Below, one piece after another: positions 28,575 through 39,259 of a stretch of 64,000 nt of DNA. Under the pieces are notes generated by a model, which saw only the letters and a program-made list of their open reading frames with translations, was not told the origin of the DNA and did not search any database. The DNA is from Levilactobacillus suantsaiihabitans (lineage in GTDB: Bacteria; Bacillota; Bacilli; Lactobacillales; Lactobacillaceae). The translations under genes and the position numbers were made by a program. Position 1 is the first letter of the stretch. The number at the start of each line of letters is the position of its first letter. The stretch is from assembly GCF_004745505.1 (NCBI RefSeq), contig NZ_RKLX01000015.1:1-64000 (forward strand). Direction: 5' to 3'.

Positions 28575-29360
28575 TTAAATTAAATCCGCGACATCACTGA
28601 AAACTTGATTATCATGGATGCTCAACGCCCATTCCCGCGTGGCCAGGTCGTAGCGTAAACTCGCCACTTCCCGCGAATCGGCGTACACCTCTTCTTGAGT
28701 GTACCAGGTGTTTTGTCGCTCCGGATGGGTAATGGCGCGCACCGGAATCACGTAGATGCGGTGCCGTTCCACCAGCTGGTCAAACGCCACGATCATCCCA
28801 TCCAGCAAGCCTTGAATCAGCTGCAGAAGAATTTCGTGGGGCACATCACTGATGGCTAACGGCCGGGCAAAGACCCAGCGATTGTTGTGCATGGCCCGCA
28901 GATGGCGTTTGATGCTCACTTCCAACACGTGGTCGAAGTCGGCCAGGTGCCGGTAGTAGGTCTTGTAAAAGCCATCGCGCAGGGTCAAAAAAGCGTACTC
29001 GTTTTGGAGCTTGGCGTAAAATGGCGTCCGCAAATGCGTCTCCATGTGCGCCAAGTACAAAAGCTCCGCAATCTCGCTAGGCAATAAAAAGTCGAGGTCA
29101 TCGCCATGCGTATAGTCTAACCACTTGACGGGCCGGTCATGTTTGGCCAACAGGTAACGCCGAATCTGCGCTTGTCCCGTGATGGTCTGCAGGCGGGTGT
29201 GGGGATTGATCTCCACATCGGCGCCAGACTCTTCGTTTAACAAAAGCAGCTGATTCGGTATGGCTGGTACGCCGTTCAGAAAATCAGCTGGTGAAATGCC
29301 CAACGAATAAATCATATTCGTCACGGGTTCTAGACTTAAATAAATAAAATTTCCGCGCAT
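28575..29360 (-). CDS. Conserved protein of unknown function
   Basis: 261 residues, no signal peptide or TM helix. The N-terminal part (MRGNFIYLSLEPVTNMIYSLGISPADFLN) looks like a short regulatory or dimerisation segment, and the middle is rich in Leu, His and Tyr and probably helical. I do not recognise a motif that gives a function. The ribosome site is weak (GGGAAAGAG at about 10 bases); the internal Met of MIYSLGIS is a possible alternative start. It ends in its own terminator and lies downstream of htpX on the same strand. Confidence 0.7.
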   Translation of the reverse strand: MRGNFIYLSLEPVTNMIYSLGISPADFLNGVPAIPNQLLLLNEESGADVEINPHTRLQTITGQAQIRRYLLAKHDRPVKWLDYTHGDDLDFLLPSEIAELLYLAHMETHLRTPFYAKLQNEYAFLTLRDGFYKTYYRHLADFDHVLEVSIKRHLRAMHNNRWVFARPLAISDVPHEILLQLIQGLLDGMIVAFDQLVERHRIYVIPVRAITHPERQNTWYTQEEVYADSREVASLRYDLATREWALSIHDNQVFSDVADLI

Positions 29361-29434
29361 GGTTGCACACTCTTTCCCCTAGTTTCAATCACACTTAATT
29401 GTACTACGAAACACCCTCAAAACACCCACCTTTT

Positions 29435-30328
29435 TTACATTTTTTCGAGCCGGGCGATCCGGTCCGCGATTGGCGGATGAGTCGCGAACAACTCGGCAAA
29501 CTTCTGCTGGTGTTTGAACGGGTCACTGATGTACAAGGCCGCACTGTTAGGGTCGGCTTCCTTCATGGGCTCACTGTCGTCAATCTTGCGCAACGCACTG
29601 ATCAATCCCTGGGGATTGCGTGTCAGTTCAACGCTAGCGGCATCGGCCAGGTATTCTCGATTCCGCGACAAGGCCATCTGCGCGATGCTGGCGGCCAACG
29701 GTGCCAAGATCACGAGGAAAATCGAAATGACGATGCCAATGACATTGCCAGTCGAATCGCGGTCATCATCCCGCCGGCGACCGCCGCCCCACCAAAACCA
29801 GTTGCTGGCAAAGTTGACCAGCAGACTGATGGCCGCGGATAAGGCCAACGCAATCGTCTGCAGGCGAATATCATAGTTGCGGACGTGTGACATTTCATGG
29901 CCGATGACGCCTTCCATCTCTTCGCGATTCAATCGCTCCAAGATACCGGTCGTGGCCGCCACCGCCGCGTGTTGCGGATCATTGCCCGTCGCAAAGGCAT
30001 TGGGACTGGGATCATCAATGATGAAGACCCGTGGCATGGGCACCTGGGCAACCAACGCCATATCTTCCACCAGGTGCCACAATTGCGGGGCCTGGCTGAC
30101 GTCCGTGATCTCGCGGGCATGGTTCATGCTCATGACCACGTTGGTCGACTGGCTGATCATGATCAACATGTAGACGACCGCCACCACGGCCGCAATTACG
30201 GTACCCGACACCCAGCTATTCCAAAACAAGTATCCCAGTGCCGCGCCCAAGGCCAGGACCAGCGCGCCAAAGCCAAACATGACATAGCCGGTTCGCCGTT
30301 TATTCATGGCAATTTGGTCATATAACAT
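29435..30328 (-). CDS. htpX: Membrane zinc metalloprotease HtpX
   Basis: Membrane protease of the M48B family acting in membrane protein quality control. Two N-terminal TM helices (about 15-55), catalytic [13 protein letters not shown] near residue 142, further TM helices near 155-215, and the third zinc ligand in [12 protein letters not shown] near 222. Length 297 is typical. It follows lemA by 8 bases; lemA-htpX pairs are common in Firmicutes. Confidence 0.95.
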   Translation of the reverse strand: MLYDQIAMNKRRTGYVMFGFGALVLALGAALGYLFWNSWVSGTVIAAVVAVVYMLIMISQSTNVVMSMNHAREITDVSQAPQLWHLVEDMALVAQVPMPRVFIIDDPSPNAFATGNDPQHAAVAATTGILERLNREEMEGVIGHEMSHVRNYDIRLQTIALALSAAISLLVNFASNWFWWGGGRRRDDDRDSTGNVIGIVISIFLVILAPLAASIAQMALSRNREYLADAASVELTRNPQGLISALRKIDDSEPMKEADPNSAALYISDPFKHQQKFAELFATHPPIADRIARLEKM

Positions 30329-30336
30329 GTTATCGC

Positions 30337-30915
30337 CTACTTATCTTGATTAAAGTCATCGAAGTTAACCTTCGGCGCCGTTTTTTCTTCTTCTGGAACC
30401 TGCAGGTAGTCGCTTTCTTGGAAATGATGGACCTTGGCGACAATGTTGCTAGGGAAAGACTGAATCTTCATGGTCAGGTTCGCCACGGAACTGTTGTACA
30501 ACTGCCGAGAGTAGGCAATCTTGTTTTCCGTGTTGGTCAACTCTTCCATTAATTGCGTAAACTGCGTGTTGGCCTTCAGATCGGGGTAATTTTCTGACAA
30601 GGCAAACAGTGACCGTAACGTCGTGGACAGTTGATTGGAAACTTCCATGGTCTGTTGGTGGTCGCCGTCAGGCACGGCCGTCAGTTGGTTACGCAAGGCC
30701 ACGACCTTCTTTAACGTCGACTGTTCAAAGTTGGCATACCCCTTGGTCGTTGAGACCAGGTTGGGAATCAGGTCGTTTCGCCGTTTCAATTGCACATCAA
30801 TTTGACTCCACGATTCTTGCACGTGAGTCCGGGTCCGAATCAAGCCGTTGTAGGCACTAATGTACCAAGCTGCTAGCAAGACCACAATAACGATGATAAT
30901 AATAGTTGCTACCAT
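30337..30915 (-). CDS. lemA: LemA family protein
   Basis: A 192-residue protein with an N-terminal TM anchor ([19 protein letters not shown]) and the LemA helical-bundle signature from [19 protein letters not shown] through [12 protein letters not shown] to FPSNIVA. Cellular role is unclear across the family; the pairing with htpX suggests membrane homeostasis. I chose the Met of MVATII (GGAGGAG upstream) over an in-frame start 30 bases earlier. Confidence 0.93.
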   Translation of the reverse strand: MVATIIIIVIVVLLAAWYISAYNGLIRTRTHVQESWSQIDVQLKRRNDLIPNLVSTTKGYANFEQSTLKKVVALRNQLTAVPDGDHQQTMEVSNQLSTTLRSLFALSENYPDLKANTQFTQLMEELTNTENKIAYSRQLYNSSVANLTMKIQSFPSNIVAKVHHFQESDYLQVPEEEKTAPKVNFDDFNQDK

Positions 30916-31016
30916 ATGCTCACTCCTCCTATTTTTCTGGTACACTCATCATAACAAACGGTGAAGCCGGACTCCAGCAACTCTGCCCGTCTTAACCATT
31001 AATTAGGAGGTTTCCC

Positions 31017-31481
31017 ATGCAACACGTACTCTTTGTTTGCCTTGGCAACATCTGTCGTTCTCCCATGGCCGAGGCTATCTTCAATCAGTTGATCAAAGAA
31101 CGACATCTGACCGACCAATTCACGGCTGCTTCCGTCGCCACCAGTCCCGAAGAGGAGGGCAATCATCCCCACCCCGGCGCCTTAAAGGCGATGCGCGCCC
31201 ACGGTCTAGATGCCAGCCAGCACCGCTCCCGTCCCATCACCGCGGCCGACTTCGACTGGGCCGACGTGATCATTACCATGGATCACAGCAACGTCTACAA
31301 CCTGCAGCGCATGGCCCCGTCAGCCGCTGACCGGGAGAAAATCAAGCTGTGCTTGGACATCTTACCGGGACGAGCCGGTCAAGCCATCGACGACCCGTGG
31401 TATACGCACAAGTTTGAACTGACCTATCAGGAACTGGCGGAAGCATTGCCGGCCTGGTTGGATGCGTTGACGACTGCTTAG
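31017..31481 (+). CDS. Low-molecular-weight protein-tyrosine phosphatase
   Basis: Cytosolic phosphatase of 154 residues. The P-loop CLGNICRSPMAEA (C-x5-R) lies near residue 8, and the general-acid Asp is in DDPWYTHKFE near 126. Such enzymes dephosphorylate tyrosine kinases controlling capsule or stress. AGGAGG lies 8 bases before the ATG. It is a single gene, convergent with the lectin gene at 31608 and ending in a terminator that overlaps that gene's stop. Confidence 0.93.
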   Translation: MQHVLFVCLGNICRSPMAEAIFNQLIKERHLTDQFTAASVATSPEEEGNHPHPGALKAMRAHGLDASQHRSRPITAADFDWADVIITMDHSNVYNLQRMAPSAADREKIKLCLDILPGRAGQAIDDPWYTHKFELTYQELAEALPAWLDALTTA

Positions 31482-31532
31482 TTTTAGTTATGGAGAGTGG
31501 GCCAAAAGGAGATTAGTCGGCGAGCATTAAAG

Positions 31533-31609
31533 GCGCGGCTCCTTTTGGTGCACGTTTCAGCTATGTAAAGGTAATGCGAACGAGCCTGGGAGGTTTTCCA
31601 GGCTCTTTT
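31533..31609 (+). repeat. Dispersed module R3, copy c, with terminator
   Basis: Contains CACGTTTCAGCTATGTAAAGG and the hairpin GAGCCTGGGAGGTTTTCCAGGCTC followed by TTTTA. Here it is the terminator of the phosphatase gene, and its last bases overlap the stop codon (31608-31610) of the convergent lectin gene. Confidence 0.75.
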
Positions 31610-33818
31610 ACATGGCGTCGGTGAGGATCCAAGTGATTTTCCCCTGGTAGTTGCCGGCGATGGCACTGCTGGCTAGTCTGAGGAATAGGCCCCGGTCCAT
31701 TTTCTTGTTATGTTGCCAATCACCAGCAACATTTGTTTCAGTCTGCTTGCCTTCATTGTCATGCTCATCGATCAGCTGCGCATCGGCCCCGTTTAAAGGT
31801 TGGTCTCCAAACTGGCTTTTGTATACCAATTGCCCTGCTAGAGGTTTCTTAGTGTCTTGCTCTATTAGCGGCTCCGCAACCGCCTGAAGCGACCAGACAC
31901 CGTGGGGACGCTCATCCTTGACCACCAGTCGAAAGCCCTTATGACCAAATAACTCTTGAGATCGTCCAGCCAAACTTCCTGTAAATTCTAGCTTTTCGGA
32001 TAAGGTGCCAAAGGCCAATTGCCCTGCCTCAGTTTCCTCCTTTTCCTGGGGCTCGACTGTCACCAGTAACGGGTTACTAGACACCCCATCTTCGGCAATA
32101 ACCATCAGCTCCAAGGAATTCTTACCCGTATGCAGCCTGTTAGCCGGAATTTTATAGGTGAATTCACCAGCAGCGTCCTTCTTACTTAATGACTGATATT
32201 GCGTGACTCCATTTTGCTTACTGACAATGCGTAAGTCGGTATTGGGATAGGGCTTCTCATGAAATACCACGTGGCCCTTCAAAAAGTAATCGTGTTCGTT
32301 ATCGATCGGCCCAGATATCGGCGTATCCAACACCAGTGACAGGGCCGGTTGACCAAGATTGAACTCCGGCGTCGTACTTTCCGCGGCCGCCTCGTCACTG
32401 GTAAAGCTACTGATTTGGGGATGGACGACACCACTTTGCGCCAGGGACTTTCCAGTGAAGGTGAGTGTGACCCACGTATTGTGTGGCCCCAATGGACTGG
32501 TCAGCTGATGCTTAAACGTCTTAGTGTTAGCTGACCAATCCGTCGCGGGTACTTCATCTAAGCTCCCATCGGCATTGTGAATCGTCACGGTATCAAAGGC
32601 GACTTTCTCCGGTAGATTGATTTGCGCCAGGATATTTTGCCAATTGGTTCTGCCTTGTTGATACTTGAGTTTGTAAGTCAGCTGTAGCGGCTCACCTTGC
32701 GCCACCACATCCCCCTCTTCAATAACCCGTTGCTTGCTGTCAGTCAACGTAGCGGTTGCGTCACCGGTCACCACTCCGGGGACTTGATCAAAGACGACCA
32801 GATTATCCGCCATCCCTGATCCGGTGGCACCCGTGAAGCCCCAATATGCTTTTCCGGTTTTGTCGGGATCAATTTTACTTTTGTCAATTTTAAAGGTTGC
32901 ATCCGCCCCTTCCCGATTTGAGATTCCCGTGATTGGATTACGATCGTCAAAACTGTAGGTCATCAGGGCCGTTGGACTGTCAGCCGATTCGGTTTTATAG
33001 TTGAGGGTCACGTGATGCCACTGGCCATTAGCCAGGAACGTGTAATCACCTTTTCCGGCTTGAATGAGACCTTCATGTTTTAAATAGACATACCGATGAT
33101 ATTTAAAAACATTATACGTGAGCCGGGGGCTATAGCTGCTGGGTTCCGCCGGATAATTCGCCGCCAAGTGAGGCCCTACCAAAGGACGCTGGTTTCCTGC
33201 CAAATCAAACGAATTCGCCGACTTTATCCCGCGGTAAACATAGTCTGTATTCAAGTGGGTATCAAACTCCAGGGCCCAACTACGCTGAATCGCCGTTTGA
33301 GCAACATTCTGTTGGGTTTTCTTACGACTCAATTCCTGATTATGATTATCTACACCCCAAACGCCTAGCGTTTCCCCTTGAATATCCTTGGGATGCTGAC
33401 CGGGAAACCGCGTCATCGCTTCAGTGGTACGCGGATCGTTTTGTAACACAAACGCCATGCCCTCCGCCGCGTCTTTCCCTTGGTTTCCAAAATACAGCCA
33501 CATCGATACTGTTTGATTTTGCGTGAGGTCAAAGCGTTGTTCGGGCTTCGACCAAATCGCTCCTACCTGGCAAGAACCAGTCGTTAATCGGGCAACTTCG
33601 GTACGCTTAGCCATGGGATTCTGGGACCCTTCAACCGTCGCCTTACTAAACCCTGACTGAACAGTATCGAAATAAGCTTTGATGGGGATACCTTGCGGCG
33701 TGGTCGTTAATGCACTGGTTTCACTGGTTTCATCGCTTTTGGCAACCACTACCGGACTTGCTAGCAATTGCCAACCAATCCCCAACCCCAATACACCAAT
33801 CAATAACGCTTTCCACAT
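31608..33818 (-). CDS. L-type lectin / WxL-domain surface protein 1
   Basis: A 736-residue secreted protein. N-terminal signal peptide (WKALLIGVLGLGIGWQLLA), then an L-type (legume-lectin-like) domain at about 40-330 with SMWLYFGNQG, GMAFVLQND, WALEFDTHLN and YWGFTGATG, the strands and Asp/Asn positions that carry the metal and sugar site; then Ig-like segments; then a C-terminal WxL domain with VWSLQ and the last motif ITWILTDAM. WxL domains bind the cell wall non-covalently. It is the most divergent of the four in this array. GGGGGAG precedes the ATG. Confidence 0.87.
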   Translation of the reverse strand: MWKALLIGVLGLGIGWQLLASPVVVAKSDETSETSALTTTPQGIPIKAYFDTVQSGFSKATVEGSQNPMAKRTEVARLTTGSCQVGAIWSKPEQRFDLTQNQTVSMWLYFGNQGKDAAEGMAFVLQNDPRTTEAMTRFPGQHPKDIQGETLGVWGVDNHNQELSRKKTQQNVAQTAIQRSWALEFDTHLNTDYVYRGIKSANSFDLAGNQRPLVGPHLAANYPAEPSSYSPRLTYNVFKYHRYVYLKHEGLIQAGKGDYTFLANGQWHHVTLNYKTESADSPTALMTYSFDDRNPITGISNREGADATFKIDKSKIDPDKTGKAYWGFTGATGSGMADNLVVFDQVPGVVTGDATATLTDSKQRVIEEGDVVAQGEPLQLTYKLKYQQGRTNWQNILAQINLPEKVAFDTVTIHNADGSLDEVPATDWSANTKTFKHQLTSPLGPHNTWVTLTFTGKSLAQSGVVHPQISSFTSDEAAAESTTPEFNLGQPALSLVLDTPISGPIDNEHDYFLKGHVVFHEKPYPNTDLRIVSKQNGVTQYQSLSKKDAAGEFTYKIPANRLHTGKNSLELMVIAEDGVSSNPLLVTVEPQEKEETEAGQLAFGTLSEKLEFTGSLAGRSQELFGHKGFRLVVKDERPHGVWSLQAVAEPLIEQDTKKPLAGQLVYKSQFGDQPLNGADAQLIDEHDNEGKQTETNVAGDWQHNKKMDRGLFLRLASSAIAGNYQGKITWILTDAM

Positions 33819-33964
33819 ATGCTCTCCCCCACAATCGTCTGTGCTGTACTGCCTGCAAAGGTTTCATTACAAGCTAATCCTACAATGAATCTTACTGGTT
33901 ACCAATCCAGCTATTAACAGTATTATACGCAAATTTTATAAACACATTTTTTCTCACCGGTCGG

Positions 33965-36310
33965 TCAATCCGACTTTGGTACATCCCGCAGAACCCAGGT
34001 TATCTCGCTGTAATAGGAGCCTTGAACCGCATCTGATCCCACTTTCAACAACAACCCTTGCCCCTGTTGCCACGTATTGGCCACGTTCACCACTTCTGGA
34101 TTGGCCGTGGTCTTCCTGTGAGTAAGGACGGTTACCATCCCCTGTTGCAGGTCACTCGTGCCATCTTTGGTCACATACGCCAAATACGCCGGTAGTGGCT
34201 GATTTAACTTGGAAATAAAGGAGGTTGCCTTGGCGGTCAATTCCCACTGATCCCCTATCTGCTTGGTATCGTTCACCGTCACTTGCCAATTATTATCTGG
34301 CGGTAGCGTCATGGCGGCCCCCTTCAGCTCGACGGGATTGCCGTGATTAAATGACGCCTTAGGGCTCACGGCCAATTCCCGAAAACCGGCAGCTAAGGTC
34401 ACCGTATACGTCACGTCATTGGTCGAGCGTCCTTCACTATCCGTGACATAGAGTTTTAACGTATTCTCCCGACCAGAAAGAATGCGGTCTGCGGCTAATT
34501 TATACGTAAAATTCCCTTTACCGGCAGTGCTGTCAAAGACTTGCGTTGGCTGTTCGATTCCGTTTAACACTGGTTGGATCGTTAGAATTTGATCCTTTTG
34601 CAAATCACTTTTCGTATGAGAAACATTACCCGTTATCTCGACGTCTTGTGGTTTGGTCAAGTCACTGGCACCGCTCGTCCCATCCGCACTGCTGTTGGGA
34701 CCCGTAAGTCTCAATTGCATCTTGTCATCATCAGTCTGAATGACCTTAAACCCCGTTAAGCTCGTCTGGGCAATAGCGTTTATCCCTGCAAAGCTACTAT
34801 TAGTCGCCGACACAGCTGTTTCAGCGGTCGGCCCAGCAGCAGCAATTCCATTCAACGAAATGGTCGCACTCAGATTGTCTGCAGAGAGTTCCTGATTTAG
34901 TTTATCTGCCAATTTAGCCAGTGAGTTGTTGGGGACCTGAAGCGTTTGTGAGTATCCATTGCTATACTCAACCTTTGCGCTGGTGAAACGAACGTTGCTT
35001 GGGAGCTGCAGCTTGGCCTGAACATCCTTCCACGACTCTCGTCCGCTAATATACTTCAAATCATAAGTCAGTTTGAGCCGATCACCCGCGTGCACCACAC
35101 TATCGGTTGTATTGACAGACTTATTTCTAGTCATATCTGTTAGTTGTGCCGTCGCGGCGACACTAACCAGGCTGGGGACCTGTTCAAAAACGACCAGGTT
35201 ACTTTCTGTATTGGCGCCAGTTGATCCTGTAAATCCCCAGCGAATACGTTGGTCTGTGTCAGAATCTTTCAAGCCCAACTTGCACTTATCAATTCTGACA
35301 GTACAAGAAGTACCTGCTTGGGCCGCACCCGTTTTAGGATCCTTATCCCCAAAAGTATATTTCATCTCGCTAGCTGAAGCGTCCCAAACTAAGGTAACAT
35401 GTTGCCAGTAACCTGAGCTTAAGGGACTCGTCGACCCTTTCGTTAAGATCAGACCGTCGTGTTTTAAAACGGCATACGGATATGATGAGGTGTGGGTGTT
35501 TGTATGATGTACAGGATATTTAGCATAACCTAAGAGACCCCATCCCCATTCCTCGGTAGTCCAATTTACGTCCCATTTAAAGTTTCTACGAAATACTTGA
35601 TACGCGCTTGCATCCCCCGGATAGCCCGAAGCGATATGCTTACCATTGATATGCTTATCCAAATCAAATTGCGTGGCAAAATTTTCTTGCTTAAGAAAGA
35701 ACTCTTTCCATCTATCTGAATTTTTACTATCCCCGTCCTTTTCTTCAGTGGGGAGGTTCCTATTCAAGAAAGTATCAAATTCCAACGCCCAACTTTTTTG
35801 AATACCCGCCTTAGCCAGCTGTTCCGCACTGTACTGGTTGTTAACATCATAACCCCAGACCCCCAAAGTCTCACCAGTAGCCGGAATCGCCGTACCATTA
35901 CGCTGATCAAGAGCACTGGCCTGGATACCCCGTTCATCATTTTGCATTACAAAGGCCATACCATCACCGCTGTTCCAGCTATTTCCCGTGTATAACCACA
36001 TGGAGGCGGTCTGATCCTGCTGCAAGTTCATTTTCGCCAAGTCGCTGGTCCAAAGGATGCCCAACTCATTTTGGCCCCCGTCAGTCAACTGCACGGCCTG
36101 CTTTTCTCCTCGCCCAGTATCCACAATCTTCGCCGAATTATTAGAAATATCTCCCTTTTCAAAATAATCATCAATCTTCACGCCCTGCGGTGCCAGCCGC
36201 AATGCTCTTTTGACATCGCCCTCAGCGGGAGTATCGGCATGCGCCTTAATGACGCCACCAGTCAGCATCCCTACCGTCAGCAATCCCAATACGAATTCGC
36301 TTAACTTCAT
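33965..36310 (-). CDS. L-type lectin / WxL-domain surface protein 2
   Basis: A 781-residue secreted protein. Signal peptide KLSEFVLGLLTVGMLTGG, lectin domain at about 45-350 (SMWLYTGNSWNSGDGMAFV, WALEFDTFLN, RWGFTGSTG), two or three Ig-like or bacterial-surface repeats, and a C-terminal WxL domain with QWELTAKAT and ITWVLRDVP. Closely related to the next gene upstream over most of its length, pointing to tandem duplication. Start set at the ATG after GAGGGGAAGTTC; a GTG three bases earlier is possible. It has its own long upstream gap, so it is probably monocistronic. Confidence 0.87.
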   Translation of the reverse strand: MKLSEFVLGLLTVGMLTGGVIKAHADTPAEGDVKRALRLAPQGVKIDDYFEKGDISNNSAKIVDTGRGEKQAVQLTDGGQNELGILWTSDLAKMNLQQDQTASMWLYTGNSWNSGDGMAFVMQNDERGIQASALDQRNGTAIPATGETLGVWGYDVNNQYSAEQLAKAGIQKSWALEFDTFLNRNLPTEEKDGDSKNSDRWKEFFLKQENFATQFDLDKHINGKHIASGYPGDASAYQVFRRNFKWDVNWTTEEWGWGLLGYAKYPVHHTNTHTSSYPYAVLKHDGLILTKGSTSPLSSGYWQHVTLVWDASASEMKYTFGDKDPKTGAAQAGTSCTVRIDKCKLGLKDSDTDQRIRWGFTGSTGANTESNLVVFEQVPSLVSVAATAQLTDMTRNKSVNTTDSVVHAGDRLKLTYDLKYISGRESWKDVQAKLQLPSNVRFTSAKVEYSNGYSQTLQVPNNSLAKLADKLNQELSADNLSATISLNGIAAAGPTAETAVSATNSSFAGINAIAQTSLTGFKVIQTDDDKMQLRLTGPNSSADGTSGASDLTKPQDVEITGNVSHTKSDLQKDQILTIQPVLNGIEQPTQVFDSTAGKGNFTYKLAADRILSGRENTLKLYVTDSEGRSTNDVTYTVTLAAGFRELAVSPKASFNHGNPVELKGAAMTLPPDNNWQVTVNDTKQIGDQWELTAKATSFISKLNQPLPAYLAYVTKDGTSDLQQGMVTVLTHRKTTANPEVVNVANTWQQGQGLLLKVGSDAVQGSYYSEITWVLRDVPKSD

Positions 36311-36604
36311 CACTGAACTTCCCCTCGCGTTGCCTGGACACCACCAAATGGCCTTGACGCCCCCAAAAATTTAACCACGCCGATGCCCCTTACGCATGAT
36401 TTTCACCGGCAATGACATATCAGTATTTTTATATTACTCACTGTACAATAGTAACACTGCCTACTAGTTTCGTTTAGTATACCACATCAACCAGATTATG
36501 CTAGTCAAATCGTTGATATAACAATATTTATAAAACATTTTTTCACAAATACTCATCCACTCTTTAGCAGACCACGCTGCGTGAAAGTCAGTAAATACCG
36601 CAAA
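36311..36604. promoter_or_regulatory. Upstream region of lectin 2
   Basis: Non-coding. On the minus strand TATACT (36476-36481) preceded by TGG gives an extended -10 about 165 bp before the lectin 2 start. The element GTGAAAAAATGTTTTATAAA near 36526-36546 resembles GTGAGAAAAAATGTGTTTAT near 33937-33957 upstream of lectin 1. Confidence 0.45.
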
Positions 36605-36640
36605 GAAAAAGGACCCCAGCCATCAGGTCTGTAGGTCCCA
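36605..36640 (-). terminator. Lectin 3 terminator
   Basis: Minus-strand stem GGGACC...GGTCC followed by TTTTT, about 20 bases after the stop at 36660. Confidence 0.75.
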
Positions 36641-36659
36641 TTGTCTTGCATGAAATTGC

Positions 36660-38984
36660 TTAAGCGGGGGCATCCCCCAACGTCCAGGTCACGGTACTGT
36701 AGTAAGCGCCCTGAGTGGCGTCCGAATTCACCTTCAGTAACAGTCCCTGCGTATCGCTCCAGTCATCCGCTACGTTGAGCACATCGTCATCCGAAGCCGC
36801 TGTGTGCGTCATGATTTCGGCCGCACCGGCCTGGAGGTTCGACACGCTACCGTCGCTGGTCACGTAGTCGAGGTGGGCGGACAGACTGCCCCGCAGCTTG
36901 GAAATGAACGGTGTTGCCGCGGCGGTCAGCGTCCATTTGTCCCCCTTACCCTTGGTATCGTTGACCGTGACGTCCCAGTTGTGATCCGGCTGCAGTGTCA
37001 TCGCCGTTCCCGTCATATCCACCGGATTGTCGGCATTGAAAGTGGAACGGGTCCCCACTGCTAGTTCGCGCGTTCCCGGCGAGAGGGTCACCGTATAGCC
37101 GACGTCGTTGGTCGAGTGGCCCTTACTGTCCGTTGCGTAGAGCGTCAACTTGTTGTCTTGGCCTGACAGAAGCTGGCTCGCGGTCAATTTGTAAGTGAAG
37201 GTTCCGGCGGCGTCGTTATTGCTTAACGTTTGCGTCGGCAAGGGTGTTCCGTTCAAGGTCGGATACAACGTCAGGTTACTGTTGGTGTCGGCGATGCCCA
37301 CGGTGTAGGTAATCTTCCCGGTCACGGCAACGTCGGCGGGCTTGGTCAATTTCTGGCTGCCCAATGTGCCGGTCGCATCGACGCCTTCGCCAGTCAGCGA
37401 TAACGTCATCGCGGCATCGTCGTTTTTCTCGACCTTAAAACCGTTCAGCGTCGCTTGCGTAATGGCGTTAGCGCCGGTAAAGCTACTGTTAGTCGCCGCC
37501 ACCGTCGTTTCGCTATCGCTCCCCGCCACGGCTTTTCCGGTAAAGGAAATCGTCGCGCTGGCATTGGTACTGGAGAGCTCTTGATTCAAGGCTGCGCTGA
37601 TGGTCTGACCATCGACGCTGTCGCTATCTAACCCACTAATCGTCTGAGAATCGCCATTGGCATACGAAATCTGGGCGCTACTAAATTTAATCTGGCTTGG
37701 CAAATTCAATTTGGCTTGAATCGACTTCCAGGATTCCCGGCCGCCGGTATAAGTTAAATTATAATCCAGGTGCATCCGGTCACCCGCATTCACCTCATCG
37801 CTGGCGTCGTCAATGGTCTGGTTTTTAGTCTCATCGGTCAATTTGGCCGTCGCATTAGCACTGACCAGACCGGGGACCTGTTCGAAGACGACCAGGTTGT
37901 TTTCAAAGTTGCCCCCAGTCGTCCCGGTAAAGCCCCAGCGAATCTTTTGATTGTCCTCAGTCAAGCCCAATAATTTCTTATTCACCGCTACCGTCCTGGA
38001 AGTCCCCGTCTTCGCCGCCCCGGTGTTCGGGTCCTTATCGTCGAACGTATAAGTCATCTTGCTAGCGGCGGCATCCCAATTCAGGGTGATGTGTTGCCAG
38101 ACACCCCTCCCCAACAAGATATTGCCAGTGTCGATGGCCCCGTCGTGCAAGAGTTTTGCATAGTGATATGAAGCCGACTGCGGCGTTCCATTTAGATGAA
38201 GGATATCCCAACTCTCATAATCCGTCCAATTAAAGGCCTGGGTGACCACGTCGTACGACTGAGCCGCTCCCGGATACCCCGAAGCAATGTGCATCCCTTT
38301 CATACCGACGTCAAATTGGTTCCCACTATTGGCTAAATCTTGAAAATAATTTTTCCAGACGGTATTCCCTGCAGAACTATTGTCCGGGATATCAGGAAGG
38401 TTGTTATTCAAAAACGTATCAAACTCCAATGCCCAACTGTTCTGAATTCCCGTAGCGGCGAGTGACTCCGGCGTCGTAAACTTCTCGTTGTCATAATCAT
38501 CGCCCCACACACCCAGTGTTTCCCCAGTTGCGGGCGTGGGATTCGCTGAATCAGAGGTATTGATGGCACTGGCCCCCAGCTTCCGGGGGTCATTTTGCAT
38601 AACAAAGGTCATCCCGTCACCGCTACTACTCATCTCGTTCCCCGTATACAACCACATGGACGCCGTTTGATTCTGACTCAGATCCATCTCGGCACCATCG
38701 CTGGTCCAAATCAACCCCAGTTCACCACCGGTTTTATTGGCATCGGTCAGTTGAACGGCCTGCTGGTCACCGTAATCTGTATCCGCAATCTTCGCGGAGT
38801 TATTGGCAATCCCATCGCTTTCGTCCGGGACTTTAAAATAATTATCAATTTTGATTCCTCGTGGCGCTTTGCTCAAGGGGACACTAACATTTTCCGGCAT
38901 GGACGTCGCCTGTGCGACTACCAACTGGCAACTAACCGCCAGCACCAAGGCCCCGAGCCCCATCATCATCTTTCGCAATTTCAT
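36660..38984 (-). CDS. L-type lectin / WxL-domain surface protein 3
   Basis: A 774-residue secreted protein with the same plan as lectin 2: signal peptide with MMMGLGALVLAVSCQLVV, lectin domain about 45-330 (SMWLYTGNEM, GDGMTFVMQND, WALEFDTFLN, RWGFTGTTGG), Ig-like segments and C-terminal WxL (WTLTAAATPF, TVTWTLGDAPA). I placed the start at MKLRKMMM, 16 bases after GGAGAAGGG. Similarity to lectin 2 runs through most segments (for example QTASMWLYTGN). Expected to bind surface glycans. Confidence 0.88.
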   Translation of the reverse strand: MKLRKMMMGLGALVLAVSCQLVVAQATSMPENVSVPLSKAPRGIKIDNYFKVPDESDGIANNSAKIADTDYGDQQAVQLTDANKTGGELGLIWTSDGAEMDLSQNQTASMWLYTGNEMSSSGDGMTFVMQNDPRKLGASAINTSDSANPTPATGETLGVWGDDYDNEKFTTPESLAATGIQNSWALEFDTFLNNNLPDIPDNSSAGNTVWKNYFQDLANSGNQFDVGMKGMHIASGYPGAAQSYDVVTQAFNWTDYESWDILHLNGTPQSASYHYAKLLHDGAIDTGNILLGRGVWQHITLNWDAAASKMTYTFDDKDPNTGAAKTGTSRTVAVNKKLLGLTEDNQKIRWGFTGTTGGNFENNLVVFEQVPGLVSANATAKLTDETKNQTIDDASDEVNAGDRMHLDYNLTYTGGRESWKSIQAKLNLPSQIKFSSAQISYANGDSQTISGLDSDSVDGQTISAALNQELSSTNASATISFTGKAVAGSDSETTVAATNSSFTGANAITQATLNGFKVEKNDDAAMTLSLTGEGVDATGTLGSQKLTKPADVAVTGKITYTVGIADTNSNLTLYPTLNGTPLPTQTLSNNDAAGTFTYKLTASQLLSGQDNKLTLYATDSKGHSTNDVGYTVTLSPGTRELAVGTRSTFNADNPVDMTGTAMTLQPDHNWDVTVNDTKGKGDKWTLTAAATPFISKLRGSLSAHLDYVTSDGSVSNLQAGAAEIMTHTAASDDDVLNVADDWSDTQGLLLKVNSDATQGAYYSTVTWTLGDAPA

Positions 38985-39016
38985 TTTGTCACCCTTCTCC
39001 AACTCTCAAAAATCAG

Positions 39017-39095
39017 GTTCCTGGGACAAAACTACCCCAGGCACGTTTCACCTTTACATAGCTGAAACGTGCGCCAAAGGGCAGCCGGTTCAGCC
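39017..39095 (-). repeat. Dispersed module R3, copy d
   Basis: Minus orientation: CACGTTTCAGCTATGTAAAGG followed by GTGCCTGGGGTAGTTTTGTCCCAGG, without a T-run. It lies in the leader of lectin 3, between promoter and start, where it may act as part of a transcript hairpin. Confidence 0.6.
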
Positions 39096-39259
39096 TTTTG
39101 GCTCACTCTCAGCCCAGCTCAGTTAGTTAAATGACCTAACGGCTGGGGCAACAACTGCCTTTACTACCAGTTGTCTACGCTAATGGCGGATAGCCGAAAT
39201 CATTTTAATTATAAAATAATCACTACTCCCCAAAACGTTTAACACTCGCAACGACTATT